Part shown: positions 1-8,626 of the stretch, piece after piece | Layout of the letters: each line of letters begins with the position of its first letter | Numbering within the stretch: position 1 is the stretch's first letter | NCBI GenBank assembly: GCA_041687255.1 | Contig: JAWLCL010000020.1 | Span: forward strand, 4,877-68,876 | From: Mariniphaga sp041687255 | GTDB taxonomy: Bacteria; Bacteroidota; Bacteroidia; Bacteroidales; Prolixibacteraceae | Direction of reading: 5' to 3' | Length of the DNA stretch: 64,000 nt | Made by a program: the position numbers and the translations under genes | Notes under the pieces: generated by a model | Database searches by the model: none | Told to the model about the DNA's origin: nothing | The model's input: only the letters and a program-made list of their open reading frames with translations

Positions 1-904
1 CTGATGAGGTTAGGAAAAGAAGAATTACCAGGTAAAAAAAGCTTTTTTGCAAGTTAAAGATTCTATTAAAATTTTCTTTAAATAAATTCAAATCGATCAC
101 GTTCTTTTCACCACTGCCATAATTTCCACTGTGCAGAAACAAGTTTTTTATCCAGTTCCAAAACCTTTCTATTTGCAGTGTGGCAGGAAATGCAATTACT
201 AGAAAGAAAAGCAGTGTGAGAACTGCTACAATCAATTTTGATTTCCAAGTCTTGACAATTACCAATGGAATTATCAGTAAGGGAATTAAAGTTATTTTTA
301 CTGAAAGTCCGAAAGCTATAATGAGGCTCATTATTACCAGTTGAGAACCACTGAATTTTTCTTTATCGCTGTATACATGATAAATCATTAATACAATCAG
401 GGCAACAATGGGTATTGGCATCAGGAGTTCAGGAGTAATTCTTCCAATAATCTCATACCAGATATACGTTACAAATGGAACTGTTTGGATGAGCAAAGCA
501 TATAAAACTGAATTTGTTTTTTTGAATACGTATTTGCCGGCAATAAAAAGAGAAAGTGCTACAAGAAGTGTAATGGTAATATTAACTACTGTCAGATAAA
601 GATCGGAATTGGCCAAAACATCTTCTGCAAGATTTGGATTTGTTCTGAACAGGTAAATTAATCTGATGACAATGGCTATAAGGTATTGAAGTGGTGTGCC
701 GGGATGGTCGATGTGTGTAATTTTAAATATTCCTTCTGAAATGTTTAATCCGCTGATAAAATAGGCATAATCGGGATCAATTGATCTTAGCGAAGGATCT
801 TCCAATATGAGTTTAATGTATAAACCTGCAAAAAAATAAAAGAAAGGCAAGGCCAGTATAAAAAGAATTCTGCTTTTCCATACAGCCTGTTTGAAAGGAT
901 TCAT
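1..904 (-). CDS. Polytopic membrane protein, glycosyltransferase-like (partial)
   Basis: An open frame runs on the minus strand from an ATG at 904 to the window edge, about 301 codons without a stop, so the C-terminus is missing. The translation begins MNPFKQAVWKSRILF and is very hydrophobic, with at least seven likely membrane segments. An acidic segment in the first loop (IDPDYAYF) and a THIDHPGTPLQ motif recall GT39/ArnT-like polyprenyl-phosphate-sugar transferases, whose first periplasmic loop carries catalytic acidic residues. The neighbour at 1198-2739 is another ArnT-like protein, transcribed divergently across a 293-bp gap, which supports a shared role in envelope glycan or glycoprotein assembly. 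The family assignment is inferred from topology and the short motif only; the substrate is unknown. Confidence 0.72.
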   Translation of the reverse strand, partial: MNPFKQAVWKSRILFILALPFFYFFAGLYIKLILEDPSLRSIDPDYAYFISGLNISEGIFKITHIDHPGTPLQYLIAIVIRLIYLFRTNPNLAEDVLANSDLYLTVVNITITLLVALSLFIAGKYVFKKTNSVLYALLIQTVPFVTYIWYEIIGRITPELLMPIPIVALIVLMIYHVYSDKEKFSGSQLVIMSLIIAFGLSVKITLIPLLIIPLVIVKTWKSKLIVAVLTLLFFLVIAFPATLQIERFWNWIKNLFLHSGNYGSGEKNVIDLNLFKENFNRIFNLQKSFFYLVILLFLTSS

Positions 905-1197
905 TGTTTTCTTTATTGATTGTCAGTTTTAGCAAAAAAAATATTTACCAAAAGTAAAAATAGAATCAGAATAAAAAAAGGGTCCATCAGTGTTGATTAT
1001 TTATTCCTGCACAAGTAATCATAGTTTTTTTACCACTAAAAAAAATCATAACAGGGTAAATTTGATTTGCAGAATATTACTACTTTAGCCTGCAAATTTA
1101 TATGGATAAACCCTAAAATCAAGCCTGGATGCAGATGCTGTATCCAAAATTAGCCGAAGTTTATCCCGATAACTATTTATATTAAAAAGCATTCATT
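905..1197. other. Divergent intergenic region with one promoter box
   Basis: This AT-rich gap separates two divergent membrane-protein genes. I see no open frame or strong hairpin. The only clear signal is a Bacteroidota-type promoter box on the plus strand at 1081-1088, listed separately. Confidence 0.6.
1061..1088 (+). promoter_or_regulatory. Bacteroidota-type promoter for the 1198 gene
   Basis: TTTG at 1061-1064 and TACTTTAG at 1081-1088 resemble the Bacteroidota -33/-7 pair (TTTG and TAnnTTTG), although the 16-bp spacer is shorter than usual. The TACTTTAGC box recurs at 4051 and 8570 in front of two other genes of this region. Confidence 0.5.
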
Positions 1198-2739
1198 ATG
1201 ACTTTTTCCTTTTTAAACAAAAGGATTGCAGGAAATATCCTGTTTATTTTAGTGTTTGTAGGTCTTTTTTTTCTATACGATTTAAATAATTCATTGTTTG
1301 ATCTTCCTCAATCGGTGCATATGTGGCGCCAGACGAACTGTCTTTCCCTTACGCTAAATTATCATCAATACGATCTTCCACTGTGGGAGCCTGAGATGCA
1401 CAACCAGTTTGGAGGAGGAGGCTACTCGGGGAAAGCAGCAGGTGAATTTCCTATTATTTATTACATGGTCGCCCAGTTATGGGATATGTTCGGAGCGCAT
1501 GAATGGATTTTTAAACTGGTTCAGGTATTCATCCTGTTTTTCGGATTATATGCATTGTTTCATGGATTAAAGTTTATCGTTAAAAATCAGTTATTGGCTG
1601 GATTTATAAGTCTGCTGGTCTTTACGTCACCCATGGTTGTTTTTTATGGACCTAACTATTTACCCGATGTTCCGTCATTATCGTTTGTTTTTATTGCATG
1701 GTATTTTGTAATACGGTACCTTGAAAAAAGGAACAACCTGATACTATGGCTTTCTGCTTTGTTTTTTTGTCTGGCCATGTTGCTAAAAATCACTGCCGCT
1801 TTATCATTTATTGCATTGGGGGGCTGGATTATTATTGAAATTCTGTTCATGAAAAAAGACCAGTGTGTTTTTTGCCTCAGATGGAAGCAGTTGATTCCCT
1901 TTCTGCTGGCCCTGGTTCCGGTAATTTCATGGTACTTATATGTCGAGCATTATAACCGTATCAACCAGGGGCATATTTCGTTTCATGGCATATGGCCCAT
2001 CTGGAATATGACCAGCGAACAGTATGCAAGAATTATTGAAGTGCTTGATAAAATCTATTTTAAAGAAATGTTTTTACCGTTCGCTCAATACCTTACATTT
2101 GCCATTTGGTTGTTCTTGCTCATCAGGATAAAGAAGTTAAAGCCGGTTTTCAGGTACTTCATAATTGTTTTGCCATTGGGCATGGCCTTCCAGCTTGTCT
2201 TATGGTTTCAGGTGCTGGAAGGTCACGATTATTATATGATAAACCTTGTAATTGTTTTTGTAGCTGTGTGGGCAATATTCCTGGCTCAGTTAAAGAACCT
2301 GAATCCACCGGTTAAAATTGCTGTTTCTGTTCTTGCAGCCGCATTTTTACTATGGAATGCAATAGCCTGCAGTAAACGTATTGAAAACCGTTACTTAGGC
2401 TGGATGAACGATATGTATCACCGGATGAAAGCACTGAATGAAATTGAACCTTCATTTCGGGAATGGGGGATTCAGCCCGATGACAAGGTAATATCACTGC
2501 CCGATTTTACCATAAACGCATCGTTGTATTATATGAACCGGAGAGGTTATACTGAATTTGGAAGTGACTTTACACAGGAAGAAGGTTTTTATCAGCGGAT
2601 AGAACAGGGGGCAAAATATCTGATCATTAGTGATTCCACCATTGTTGATAATGAACATATTAAACCTTTCACACAGAAAAGGATAGGTAAATTTAAAAAT
2701 ATATTTGTGTTTGATGTCCGGAATATTAGTCCTGAATAG
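1198..2739 (+). CDS. GT39/ArnT-like membrane glycosyltransferase
   Basis: This 513-residue protein has an N-terminal membrane anchor (about residues 9-27), a periplasmic loop with the motif SVHMWRQTN near residues 38-46, and roughly ten further hydrophobic segments to about residue 390, followed by a soluble C-terminal domain. That is the plan of GT39/GT83 (PMT_2-like) enzymes, which transfer sugars from polyprenyl-phosphate donors to proteins or lipids on the outer face of the inner membrane. Substrate and acceptor cannot be deduced. Nearby GT2 and methyltransferase genes at 8.6-11.7 kb could supply the polyprenyl-linked sugar. The ATG start is supported by a promoter box about 110 bp upstream. 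Confidence 0.75.
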   Translation: MTFSFLNKRIAGNILFILVFVGLFFLYDLNNSLFDLPQSVHMWRQTNCLSLTLNYHQYDLPLWEPEMHNQFGGGGYSGKAAGEFPIIYYMVAQLWDMFGAHEWIFKLVQVFILFFGLYALFHGLKFIVKNQLLAGFISLLVFTSPMVVFYGPNYLPDVPSLSFVFIAWYFVIRYLEKRNNLILWLSALFFCLAMLLKITAALSFIALGGWIIIEILFMKKDQCVFCLRWKQLIPFLLALVPVISWYLYVEHYNRINQGHISFHGIWPIWNMTSEQYARIIEVLDKIYFKEMFLPFAQYLTFAIWLFLLIRIKKLKPVFRYFIIVLPLGMAFQLVLWFQVLEGHDYYMINLVIVFVAVWAIFLAQLKNLNPPVKIAVSVLAAAFLLWNAIACSKRIENRYLGWMNDMYHRMKALNEIEPSFREWGIQPDDKVISLPDFTINASLYYMNRRGYTEFGSDFTQEEGFYQRIEQGAKYLIISDSTIVDNEHIKPFTQKRIGKFKNIFVFDVRNISPE

Positions 2740-2788
2740 GTAGTAATGTTTTTTGGAATATTAGCCTGAAGCAAAGCTTTTAGATGTA

Positions 2789-2826
2789 TTTGCATTTTAA
2801 AAGATTTACCTTTTGCAAAATGCAAA
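2789..2826. terminator. Inverted repeat between convergent genes
   Basis: TTTGCATTTT at 2789-2798 is perfectly complementary to AAAATGCAAA at 2817-2826 with an 18-nt loop. It lies between the convergent genes ending at 2739 and 2829, where a bidirectional terminator is expected. The stem is AT-rich, so strength is uncertain. Confidence 0.5.
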
Positions 2827-2828
2827 GT

Positions 2829-3962
2829 TCATTTGTTTTGAATTATCAGGCTGCCTGATTTTAGTTTAATGCCATCTTGTTCCACACGATAAAGGTAAAT
2901 GCCGTTGTTCAAAGCCTGTTCAATTTCAACAACAGCATTAGCAGGTATTTTACGGCTCATGATTTTTCTCCCATTTAAGTCATGCAAATGAAAGGTCAGC
3001 AGTGATTCTTTTTCTGAGTGAACCGAAACCTTAAACCTTTTGTTTGCTGGAATGGGATATACCTGTATATCCAATGTTTTATCCAGGTAAGAATCAGCGC
3101 CAGTTGTAAGCCGGTAATCGGTCAGGTTGCCAAAACAGTTTAATACAGTGTCGTTAAGGCAAATTAAATCAAAGGTTACAGCATTGTTTTCAAGAACATT
3201 TACCACAACAAAATTGTCGCCGGAGCCTTCACCCATTCCGCTTGCAATCAAAGAAATGTTATCATATTTATCATACATAAAATCTACAGCCCAGCTACCT
3301 GCTCCAACATCACCTGAAAACATGAATACCTCATTTGGTAACCTGGAGAATAATGGCTCAACCTCAGTCCAGAAATTAATTGAATCGGCCCTTCCTTCAA
3401 ATGAATTAGGACCTATATTGGCATAGGCACTATTTGGTTTCCACCATAGCAACTGATGAAACAGAACGAATATATTATTGGTATTACTGGTATTTGTATT
3501 TAATGTGTTTTTTAAAAACTCCAGTTGAGCACCTGAAATATTCCATTGGTCGAGGTTCGGATCCAATACTATAAACAAATCGTTTTGGTGGACAAATGAA
3601 TAGTAAGTATTACCGTAGCGACTTTCATAAAGTTCGCGGTTCTCCATGTCATGGTTTCCCACGGTAAAATGAACCGGTAATCCCAGGGTGTCAAGATCTG
3701 CATCTACTTTATCCCAATCTTCAGCTGTAGGGTTTGCAGCGACAATATCACCTGTAAATATTCCGAACTTGATTTCCGCCCGGCTTTTTATATATTCAAA
3801 TTTAGCTTTAAAAGGAGGATGGAGTCCGTTTTTTACTCCCGGCTGACCACTTGTGTGTCCTGCAACAAAGAATGAGTATGAAATTTGTTGTGCCTGTGTT
3901 AATCCGGTAGAAACTATTCCCAGAAGAAGTATTAATATTATTCGGCTTGAATTTTTTAACAT
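2829..3962 (-). CDS. Metallophosphoesterase with T9SS C-terminal sorting domain
   Basis: This 377-residue protein has a Sec signal peptide (hydrophobic core about residues 8-22, ending TQAQ), a calcineurin-like phosphoesterase domain at about 28-270, and a type A T9SS sorting domain in the last 80 residues (IQVYPIPANKRF through the typical NGIYLYRV). Metal-site motifs visible are FTGDIVA, VGNHDME and FVLFHQ; the first motif is atypical (FVAGHTSG instead of a GD.H form), which may alter the metal site. The protein is probably exported by type IX secretion and anchored on or released from the surface. The substrate is unknown. It is transcribed alone, convergent with the membrane glycosyltransferase and divergent from the CotH gene. 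Confidence 0.85.
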   Translation of the reverse strand: MLKNSSRIILILLLGIVSTGLTQAQQISYSFFVAGHTSGQPGVKNGLHPPFKAKFEYIKSRAEIKFGIFTGDIVAANPTAEDWDKVDADLDTLGLPVHFTVGNHDMENRELYESRYGNTYYSFVHQNDLFIVLDPNLDQWNISGAQLEFLKNTLNTNTSNTNNIFVLFHQLLWWKPNSAYANIGPNSFEGRADSINFWTEVEPLFSRLPNEVFMFSGDVGAGSWAVDFMYDKYDNISLIASGMGEGSGDNFVVVNVLENNAVTFDLICLNDTVLNCFGNLTDYRLTTGADSYLDKTLDIQVYPIPANKRFKVSVHSEKESLLTFHLHDLNGRKIMSRKIPANAVVEIEQALNNGIYLYRVEQDGIKLKSGSLIIQNK

Positions 3963-4050
3963 CTTTTTACCTGAACTTTAATAAACCAGTTATAATCCGA
4001 ACAGAACCAATAAAAGTTCAGTAAAGTTCAAAAGTTTTTAGTTGAATTAT

Positions 4051-4058
4051 TACTTTAG
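4051..4058 (+). promoter_or_regulatory. -7 box TACTTTAG upstream of the CotH cassette
   Basis: TACTTTAG followed by C matches the boxes at 1081 and 8570. It sits 18-26 bp before the ATG at 4077, so initiation would give a very short leader. No clear -33 TTTG is visible. Confidence 0.45.
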
Positions 4059-4076
4059 CAACTGATTCAAATAAGA

Positions 4077-7064
4077 ATGTACTTTCAGATGACTGGTTTC
4101 TGCAAACATATATCTCCGCTGCTATTAATTTTTTACATAGCGGGTTGTGCTTTTGAAAACAATTCAAAGTCTGAAGAAGAAGGATTTGAATACATATACA
4201 ATTGTGGGGCAGAGGAAGTGGATAATGCCAGCTCCTCTTTTCCTGAAGCATCAGGAAAATCAATTACTTTCGGGAATGTTAATGCCTTAACGGATAAAGC
4301 AGCACATACCGGGAATTATTCTTTAATGCTTACAAGAGAAGTTCAGTATGGCTTTAATACTGAATTTACAGTTGGCCCCGATGAATACGTGGAAGTAACA
4401 GCCTGGAGAAAATGTAAGCGTAACGGAGGTGCAATTGCAGTTGGGTTAAACGGAGAATTATATGCTGCCAGCAGGAAGTATATTGAAGAAAATGAAGAGG
4501 GATGGCAGAAAGTTTTTATTGATTTCTACACTCCGCCTCATTTGGAGGAAAACAACCTAAACATCTTTGTCTGGAATATAGATGAAGATACTGTTTATTT
4601 TGATGATATTCGGATTGTTCATCGTAATAAAAAGAAATATCCACAATACGATATCTATACTGCACTTAACATATATACGGATGATGAGAACCTGAAATAT
4701 TTAAACGATAAACGGTTAGAAGCTTTTAAAACCAAGGTGCTGGTTAACGATGAAGAGGATTACAGCAGTGCTGTTATGTTTGACGGGCAGGAATTTTTAA
4801 ATGGAGAAATCAGGTTAAAAGGCGATTTGCTTGATCACATTCAGGGGGATAAGTGGTCGTTCAGGGTAAAACTTAAAAGCGAATTTGCCTGGAACCACGT
4901 TCGTACATTTTCTGTGCACAATCCTGCAACCCGGTATTTTTTACATGAATGGCTGGCTCACCGGATTTTTGCAACTGAGGATGTACTTACGACACGATAT
5001 GGTTTTACTCCGGTAATAGTTAATAATCAGTCGCGGGGGATATATGCCTGGGAAGAACATTTTGAAAAGCACCTGGTGGAAAACATGAACAGGCGCGAAG
5101 GAGTAATTGTCAGATTTGATGAAACTCTTTTTTGGAACCGCATTTTGGAGCAAAATAAATCAGGAAATCTTTATGATATTGATTATTTTGGTGCTGCAGA
5201 AATCACTCCTTTTAAGGATGGATCGGTTATGGCCGATTCAATGAAGCTCTTACAAACTGAAGAAGCCCGGAAGTTGATGCAACAGTATAAAAGATTTTCA
5301 GCTCCTGTGTCCGAAATTTTTGATGTTGACCTTTTGGCAAGGTATTATGCGCTGATGGATATTACCCAAGCCTATCACGGATTTACTTGGCATAACCAGC
5401 GGTTTTATTTCAACCCGGTAACCTGCCTGCTCGAGCCCATTGCTTTCGATGGTTATACTGAGGGAGGAATCTTTAAAAGAATTAATGAACCGGTAATCTC
5501 TCTGCTTGATCCGGTGAAAATAGATTCGCTTTATAACGAAGAACTTTTACTGTACCAGGTTTTTGCCGACACTGTTTTTAACAGTAGGTACCTTAACTAC
5601 CTGAAAAAATACTCTGATGAAGAATACATAGAAGGCATGATAGCAAAATTACGCCCTGAAAGTGATTCTTTAACAGTATTGATACAAATGGAATTTCCCT
5701 ATTACAGTTTTGATTTTGAATTTATAAGACAGCAGGCATCTGTGGTAAATGAAAATATTGAAAGCATTGAGGCCAATCTTCCGAAGCTTGGTAAAGCCTT
5801 TAAAAACATTAATCGTAATAAGTTCTTAAAAACATACACTTCAGGTGTGAGCTCCAATCTTACCCCATTACTTGTACACGCCTTTTATGATAAAAGTACA
5901 GGTAAAATAGATGTTCTGAATTACCATGCTGCAGAAGTTTCTTTAATTGGAACCCTGATGATAAATGACCTTCCCGAGGATTTTAATTCAGGCATGGCTC
6001 TGAAGGCCTATGATGGTTTAAACCCTTACCGGATAACATTGAATTTAAGCGGTGTTCCATATAAATTGATTTTCTCAGTTGACGGAGACGTTATGGAAAC
6101 TGAAGTTAGCCAGTGGTCTTATGATGAGAATGAGAGTTTCAGGCAACAGCTTCAAAAATCCAATGAAAACGCCGAATTGTCATGGCAGGGCGATTCTTTA
6201 GTGTTCGATGGAAGCTATACTTATAGTAAAGATGTTTTTATACCAGGCGACAAACATGTGGTTTTAAAGGCAGGTACCCGGATAAATCTTACCAATGGAG
6301 CAGGGTTCTTTTCATTTTCTGCCTTTCATGCAGAAGGAACAGAAAGAAACAGAGTCGAGATTTTTTCTGGAGATCAAAATTCACAGGGTTTTCATGTTTT
6401 GCAGGCTGCAGAACGTTCGCAGTTTAACCATACAAGGTTTTATCAGCTGGGCAATATTCGCAAAGGTGGATGGCAAACGCCATCGGCAGTTACTTTTTAT
6501 GAGGCTGATGTGGATTTTTACTACTGCACATTTGAGAAAAATATAGATTGCGACGATGCCCTGAATACGGTGCGCTCCGATTTTTATGCGGAAAGCTGCG
6601 TGTTTCTTAATACCTTTGCCGATGGTTTTGACAGCGATTTCTGCACGGGAAAAGTAGTGAACAGCAGGTTCAATTACATCGGCAATGATGCAATAGACTT
6701 TTCCGGAAGCCAGGTCACCATTACCGGTTGCGAAATGACTGATGTAAATGATAAGGCTGTTTCCGGGGGGGAGCATTCAAAGCTTTTGGTTGAAGATTGC
6801 AAAATTGAGAGAGCGACAATAGGTGTAGCCTCAAAAGATTCCTCATTTGTGGAGGTAAATAATATTGAAATGTTTAAGGCTGTCTACGGATTTGTAACTT
6901 TCATTAAGAAACCGGAATACGGGCCTGCCTCTATTGTGGCCGATAACATAAGCATGAAAAGAGTTATGGTTTTTCACCAAATCGAGGAAGGGTCGGTTTT
7001 GACTGTTAATGATCAGGCGATTCATGGCAGGGAAAGAAATTTAGCATTGAAACTATATCAATAA
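4077..7064 (+). CDS. CotH-kinase-type lipoprotein with C-terminal parallel beta-helix
   Basis: This 995-residue protein has a lipoprotein signal (lipobox IAGC near residue 24), a beta-rich segment at about 40-180, a CotH kinase-like domain at about 200-520, and a right-handed beta-helix-like repeat region at about 740-960. The CotH signature is visible where a Trp-His-Asn/Phe-Asn-Pro stretch (AYHGFTWHNQRFYFNP) is followed by LEPIAFDGY, corresponding to the catalytic Asn and the PIPWDxD-like metal site. CotH proteins are atypical protein kinases in spore coats and cellulosome-like systems. The next two genes (DUF4956 and VTC) follow at 15 and 3 bp, so they are almost certainly one operon. Target and location (periplasm or outer surface) are inferred from the lipobox. 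An alternative ATG lies at 4089. Confidence 0.82.
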   Translation: MYFQMTGFCKHISPLLLIFYIAGCAFENNSKSEEEGFEYIYNCGAEEVDNASSSFPEASGKSITFGNVNALTDKAAHTGNYSLMLTREVQYGFNTEFTVGPDEYVEVTAWRKCKRNGGAIAVGLNGELYAASRKYIEENEEGWQKVFIDFYTPPHLEENNLNIFVWNIDEDTVYFDDIRIVHRNKKKYPQYDIYTALNIYTDDENLKYLNDKRLEAFKTKVLVNDEEDYSSAVMFDGQEFLNGEIRLKGDLLDHIQGDKWSFRVKLKSEFAWNHVRTFSVHNPATRYFLHEWLAHRIFATEDVLTTRYGFTPVIVNNQSRGIYAWEEHFEKHLVENMNRREGVIVRFDETLFWNRILEQNKSGNLYDIDYFGAAEITPFKDGSVMADSMKLLQTEEARKLMQQYKRFSAPVSEIFDVDLLARYYALMDITQAYHGFTWHNQRFYFNPVTCLLEPIAFDGYTEGGIFKRINEPVISLLDPVKIDSLYNEELLLYQVFADTVFNSRYLNYLKKYSDEEYIEGMIAKLRPESDSLTVLIQMEFPYYSFDFEFIRQQASVVNENIESIEANLPKLGKAFKNINRNKFLKTYTSGVSSNLTPLLVHAFYDKSTGKIDVLNYHAAEVSLIGTLMINDLPEDFNSGMALKAYDGLNPYRITLNLSGVPYKLIFSVDGDVMETEVSQWSYDENESFRQQLQKSNENAELSWQGDSLVFDGSYTYSKDVFIPGDKHVVLKAGTRINLTNGAGFFSFSAFHAEGTERNRVEIFSGDQNSQGFHVLQAAERSQFNHTRFYQLGNIRKGGWQTPSAVTFYEADVDFYYCTFEKNIDCDDALNTVRSDFYAESCVFLNTFADGFDSDFCTGKVVNSRFNYIGNDAIDFSGSQVTITGCEMTDVNDKAVSGGEHSKLLVEDCKIERATIGVASKDSSFVEVNNIEMFKAVYGFVTFIKKPEYGPASIVADNISMKRVMVFHQIEEGSVLTVNDQAIHGRERNLALKLYQ

Positions 7065-7079
7065 ACATAAATTGTAAAA

Positions 7080-7760
7080 ATGGATAAATTCAATCTGTTT
7101 CAGAGGTTTTTAATAACTGAAAATTCACAGATTTCCATCTGGGAATTTCTGATTAATGCTGTAATTATTTTGTTGTTGTCGTTTATTTTGGAATTCACTT
7201 ACCGGAGGTGTGCAAAAAGTCTTTCAGGAAGGAGAGCCTTTGCAACCAATTTCTTTCTAATAGCATTTACCACCATGCTCATTATTTCGATAGTGAAATC
7301 ATCGCTTGCACTTTCGCTGGGGTTGGTTGGAGCGCTGTCGATTGTGCGTTTCCGCTCAGCCATTAAAGAACCCGAGGAATTGGCCTTTTTGTTTTTTACC
7401 ATTGGTATTGGATTGGGATTTGGAGCAAACCAGAGGGTAGTAACCATAGTGGCTGCTTTTATTCTTCTGTCGGTAATATGGGTCAGGCATTTTACTTCAA
7501 GAAAGACGCGTAAGCAGAACCTTTATCTTACGGTAAGCAGTAATGGCGCCGGAAAACCTTCCCTGGAAAATATTGACGGACTGGTTCAACAGGTTTTTAA
7601 AGCTTCCAAGCTGGTGCGTTTCGATGAAACCAATGATTTGATTGAAGCCGGATTTTGGATAGAAACTAAAAAATCAAACGACCTTCAACATTTTAAAAAC
7701 CGCCTGAGTGAGATTAGTCCTGAAACTCGCGTCTCATTTGTTGATAACAATTCGTTTTAA
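7080..7760 (+). CDS. DUF4956 family four-helix membrane protein
   Basis: This 226-residue protein has four predicted membrane segments in the first 145 residues and a cytoplasmic tail of about 80. The conserved DUF4956 stretch is plain: GLVGALSIVRFRSAIKEPEE followed by a glycine-rich helix (GIGIGLGFGANQ). The family has no proven biochemical role, but it is known to neighbour CotH-like and VTC/polyphosphate polymerase genes, exactly as here. It begins 15 bp after the CotH gene and ends 3 bp before the VTC gene, so coupled expression is likely. A membrane platform or channel role for the cassette is inference. Confidence 0.85.
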   Translation: MDKFNLFQRFLITENSQISIWEFLINAVIILLLSFILEFTYRRCAKSLSGRRAFATNFFLIAFTTMLIISIVKSSLALSLGLVGALSIVRFRSAIKEPEELAFLFFTIGIGLGFGANQRVVTIVAAFILLSVIWVRHFTSRKTRKQNLYLTVSSNGAGKPSLENIDGLVQQVFKASKLVRFDETNDLIEAGFWIETKKSNDLQHFKNRLSEISPETRVSFVDNNSF

Positions 7761-7763
7761 CCC

Positions 7764-8471
7764 ATGCAAGGATACACCCGTTTAGATACTTACCGTTTTG
7801 AACGGAAATTTGTTGCTGAAAAGGTTCCACGGCAAACTGCCGAGCTTATGGTAATGCAAAACAGCGCCTTTTTTACTAATTCTTATCCTGCGCGGCAGGT
7901 AAATAATATCTATTTCGATACCCCCGGAATGGATTGCTATTTCGATAATCTGTTCGGTGTTGGTGACCGCTGGAAGGTCAGGGTCAGGTGGTATGGAGAT
8001 TTGTTTGGCAAAATTGAAGCCCCCATATTGGAGTTTAAGATTAAAAAAGGATTCGCAGGAACAAAACGTTCTTATGTGTTACCTCCCTTTGAAATAGGAC
8101 AAACCTATTTTAGCGGCGGGATATGGAAAGATTTTTTCCGTTCGGCTGATCTCCCTGATGAGACATATCAAAAGCTTTCAAAGGTACAACCCGTATTGCT
8201 CAATACTTATCAGCGCAGTTATTTTGCCTCTTCGAATCAGAAGTTTAGAATGACAGTTGACGACAATATGGAGTACTACAACCTGCGTCCTACCTGGAAT
8301 CATTTTTTACATGTGTACCGTGAACACCTGAAATCAGTTCTTGAATTGAAGTACGATAGGGATTGGGAACATGAAGCTGAACAGATTACTAACCAGCTTC
8401 CTTTCAGAATGGATAAAAATTCGAAATATGTTTCCGGAATAATGCATTTCAGAAGTGAAATTGCTCAATAG
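7764..8471 (+). CDS. VTC-domain (polyphosphate polymerase-like) protein
   Basis: This 235-residue soluble protein spans a single VTC tunnel-fold domain. Recognisable elements are the basic N-terminal motif FERKFV, VNNIYFDT, the alternating basic strand WKVRVRWYG, LEFKIKKG and, near the C-terminus, SVLELKYD. In yeast Vtc4 such basic residues line a tunnel that polymerises polyphosphate from nucleotide triphosphate. Bacterial VTC proteins are annotated as polyphosphate polymerases, but other triphosphate-dependent reactions are possible. The tight operon with a CotH kinase and DUF4956 suggests that the three act together at the membrane. No membrane segment is seen, so it should be cytoplasmic and may dock on DUF4956. 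Confidence 0.85.
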   Translation: MQGYTRLDTYRFERKFVAEKVPRQTAELMVMQNSAFFTNSYPARQVNNIYFDTPGMDCYFDNLFGVGDRWKVRVRWYGDLFGKIEAPILEFKIKKGFAGTKRSYVLPPFEIGQTYFSGGIWKDFFRSADLPDETYQKLSKVQPVLLNTYQRSYFASSNQKFRMTVDDNMEYYNLRPTWNHFLHVYREHLKSVLELKYDRDWEHEAEQITNQLPFRMDKNSKYVSGIMHFRSEIAQ

Positions 8472-8569
8472 CTTGTTTATTATTCTGATAAATCCGTGTC
8501 AGAAGGAAAATTTCGCATGGTGGGATGGTTATTTTAAAAAAACAGTGTGCCTGAAAAACAGATAATTGC

Positions 8570-8577
8570 TACTTTAG
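8570..8577 (+). promoter_or_regulatory. -7 box TACTTTAG upstream of the methyltransferase-GT fusion
   Basis: This is the third copy of the TACTTTAGC box. Because transcription would start some 7-10 bp downstream, a TTG at 8579 is unlikely to be the start of the next gene; the box therefore supports the ATG at 8627. Confidence 0.45.
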
Positions 8578-8626
8578 CTTGATATTCTTATTAAATAACA
8601 ATAAGTACAGTTTGTTTAAATTTTTA

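Noticed and set aside
8579..8626. TTG start for the methyltransferase-GT fusion
   Set aside because: It would begin at the promoter -7 box; the first 16 residues are AT-driven and not typical of the domain.
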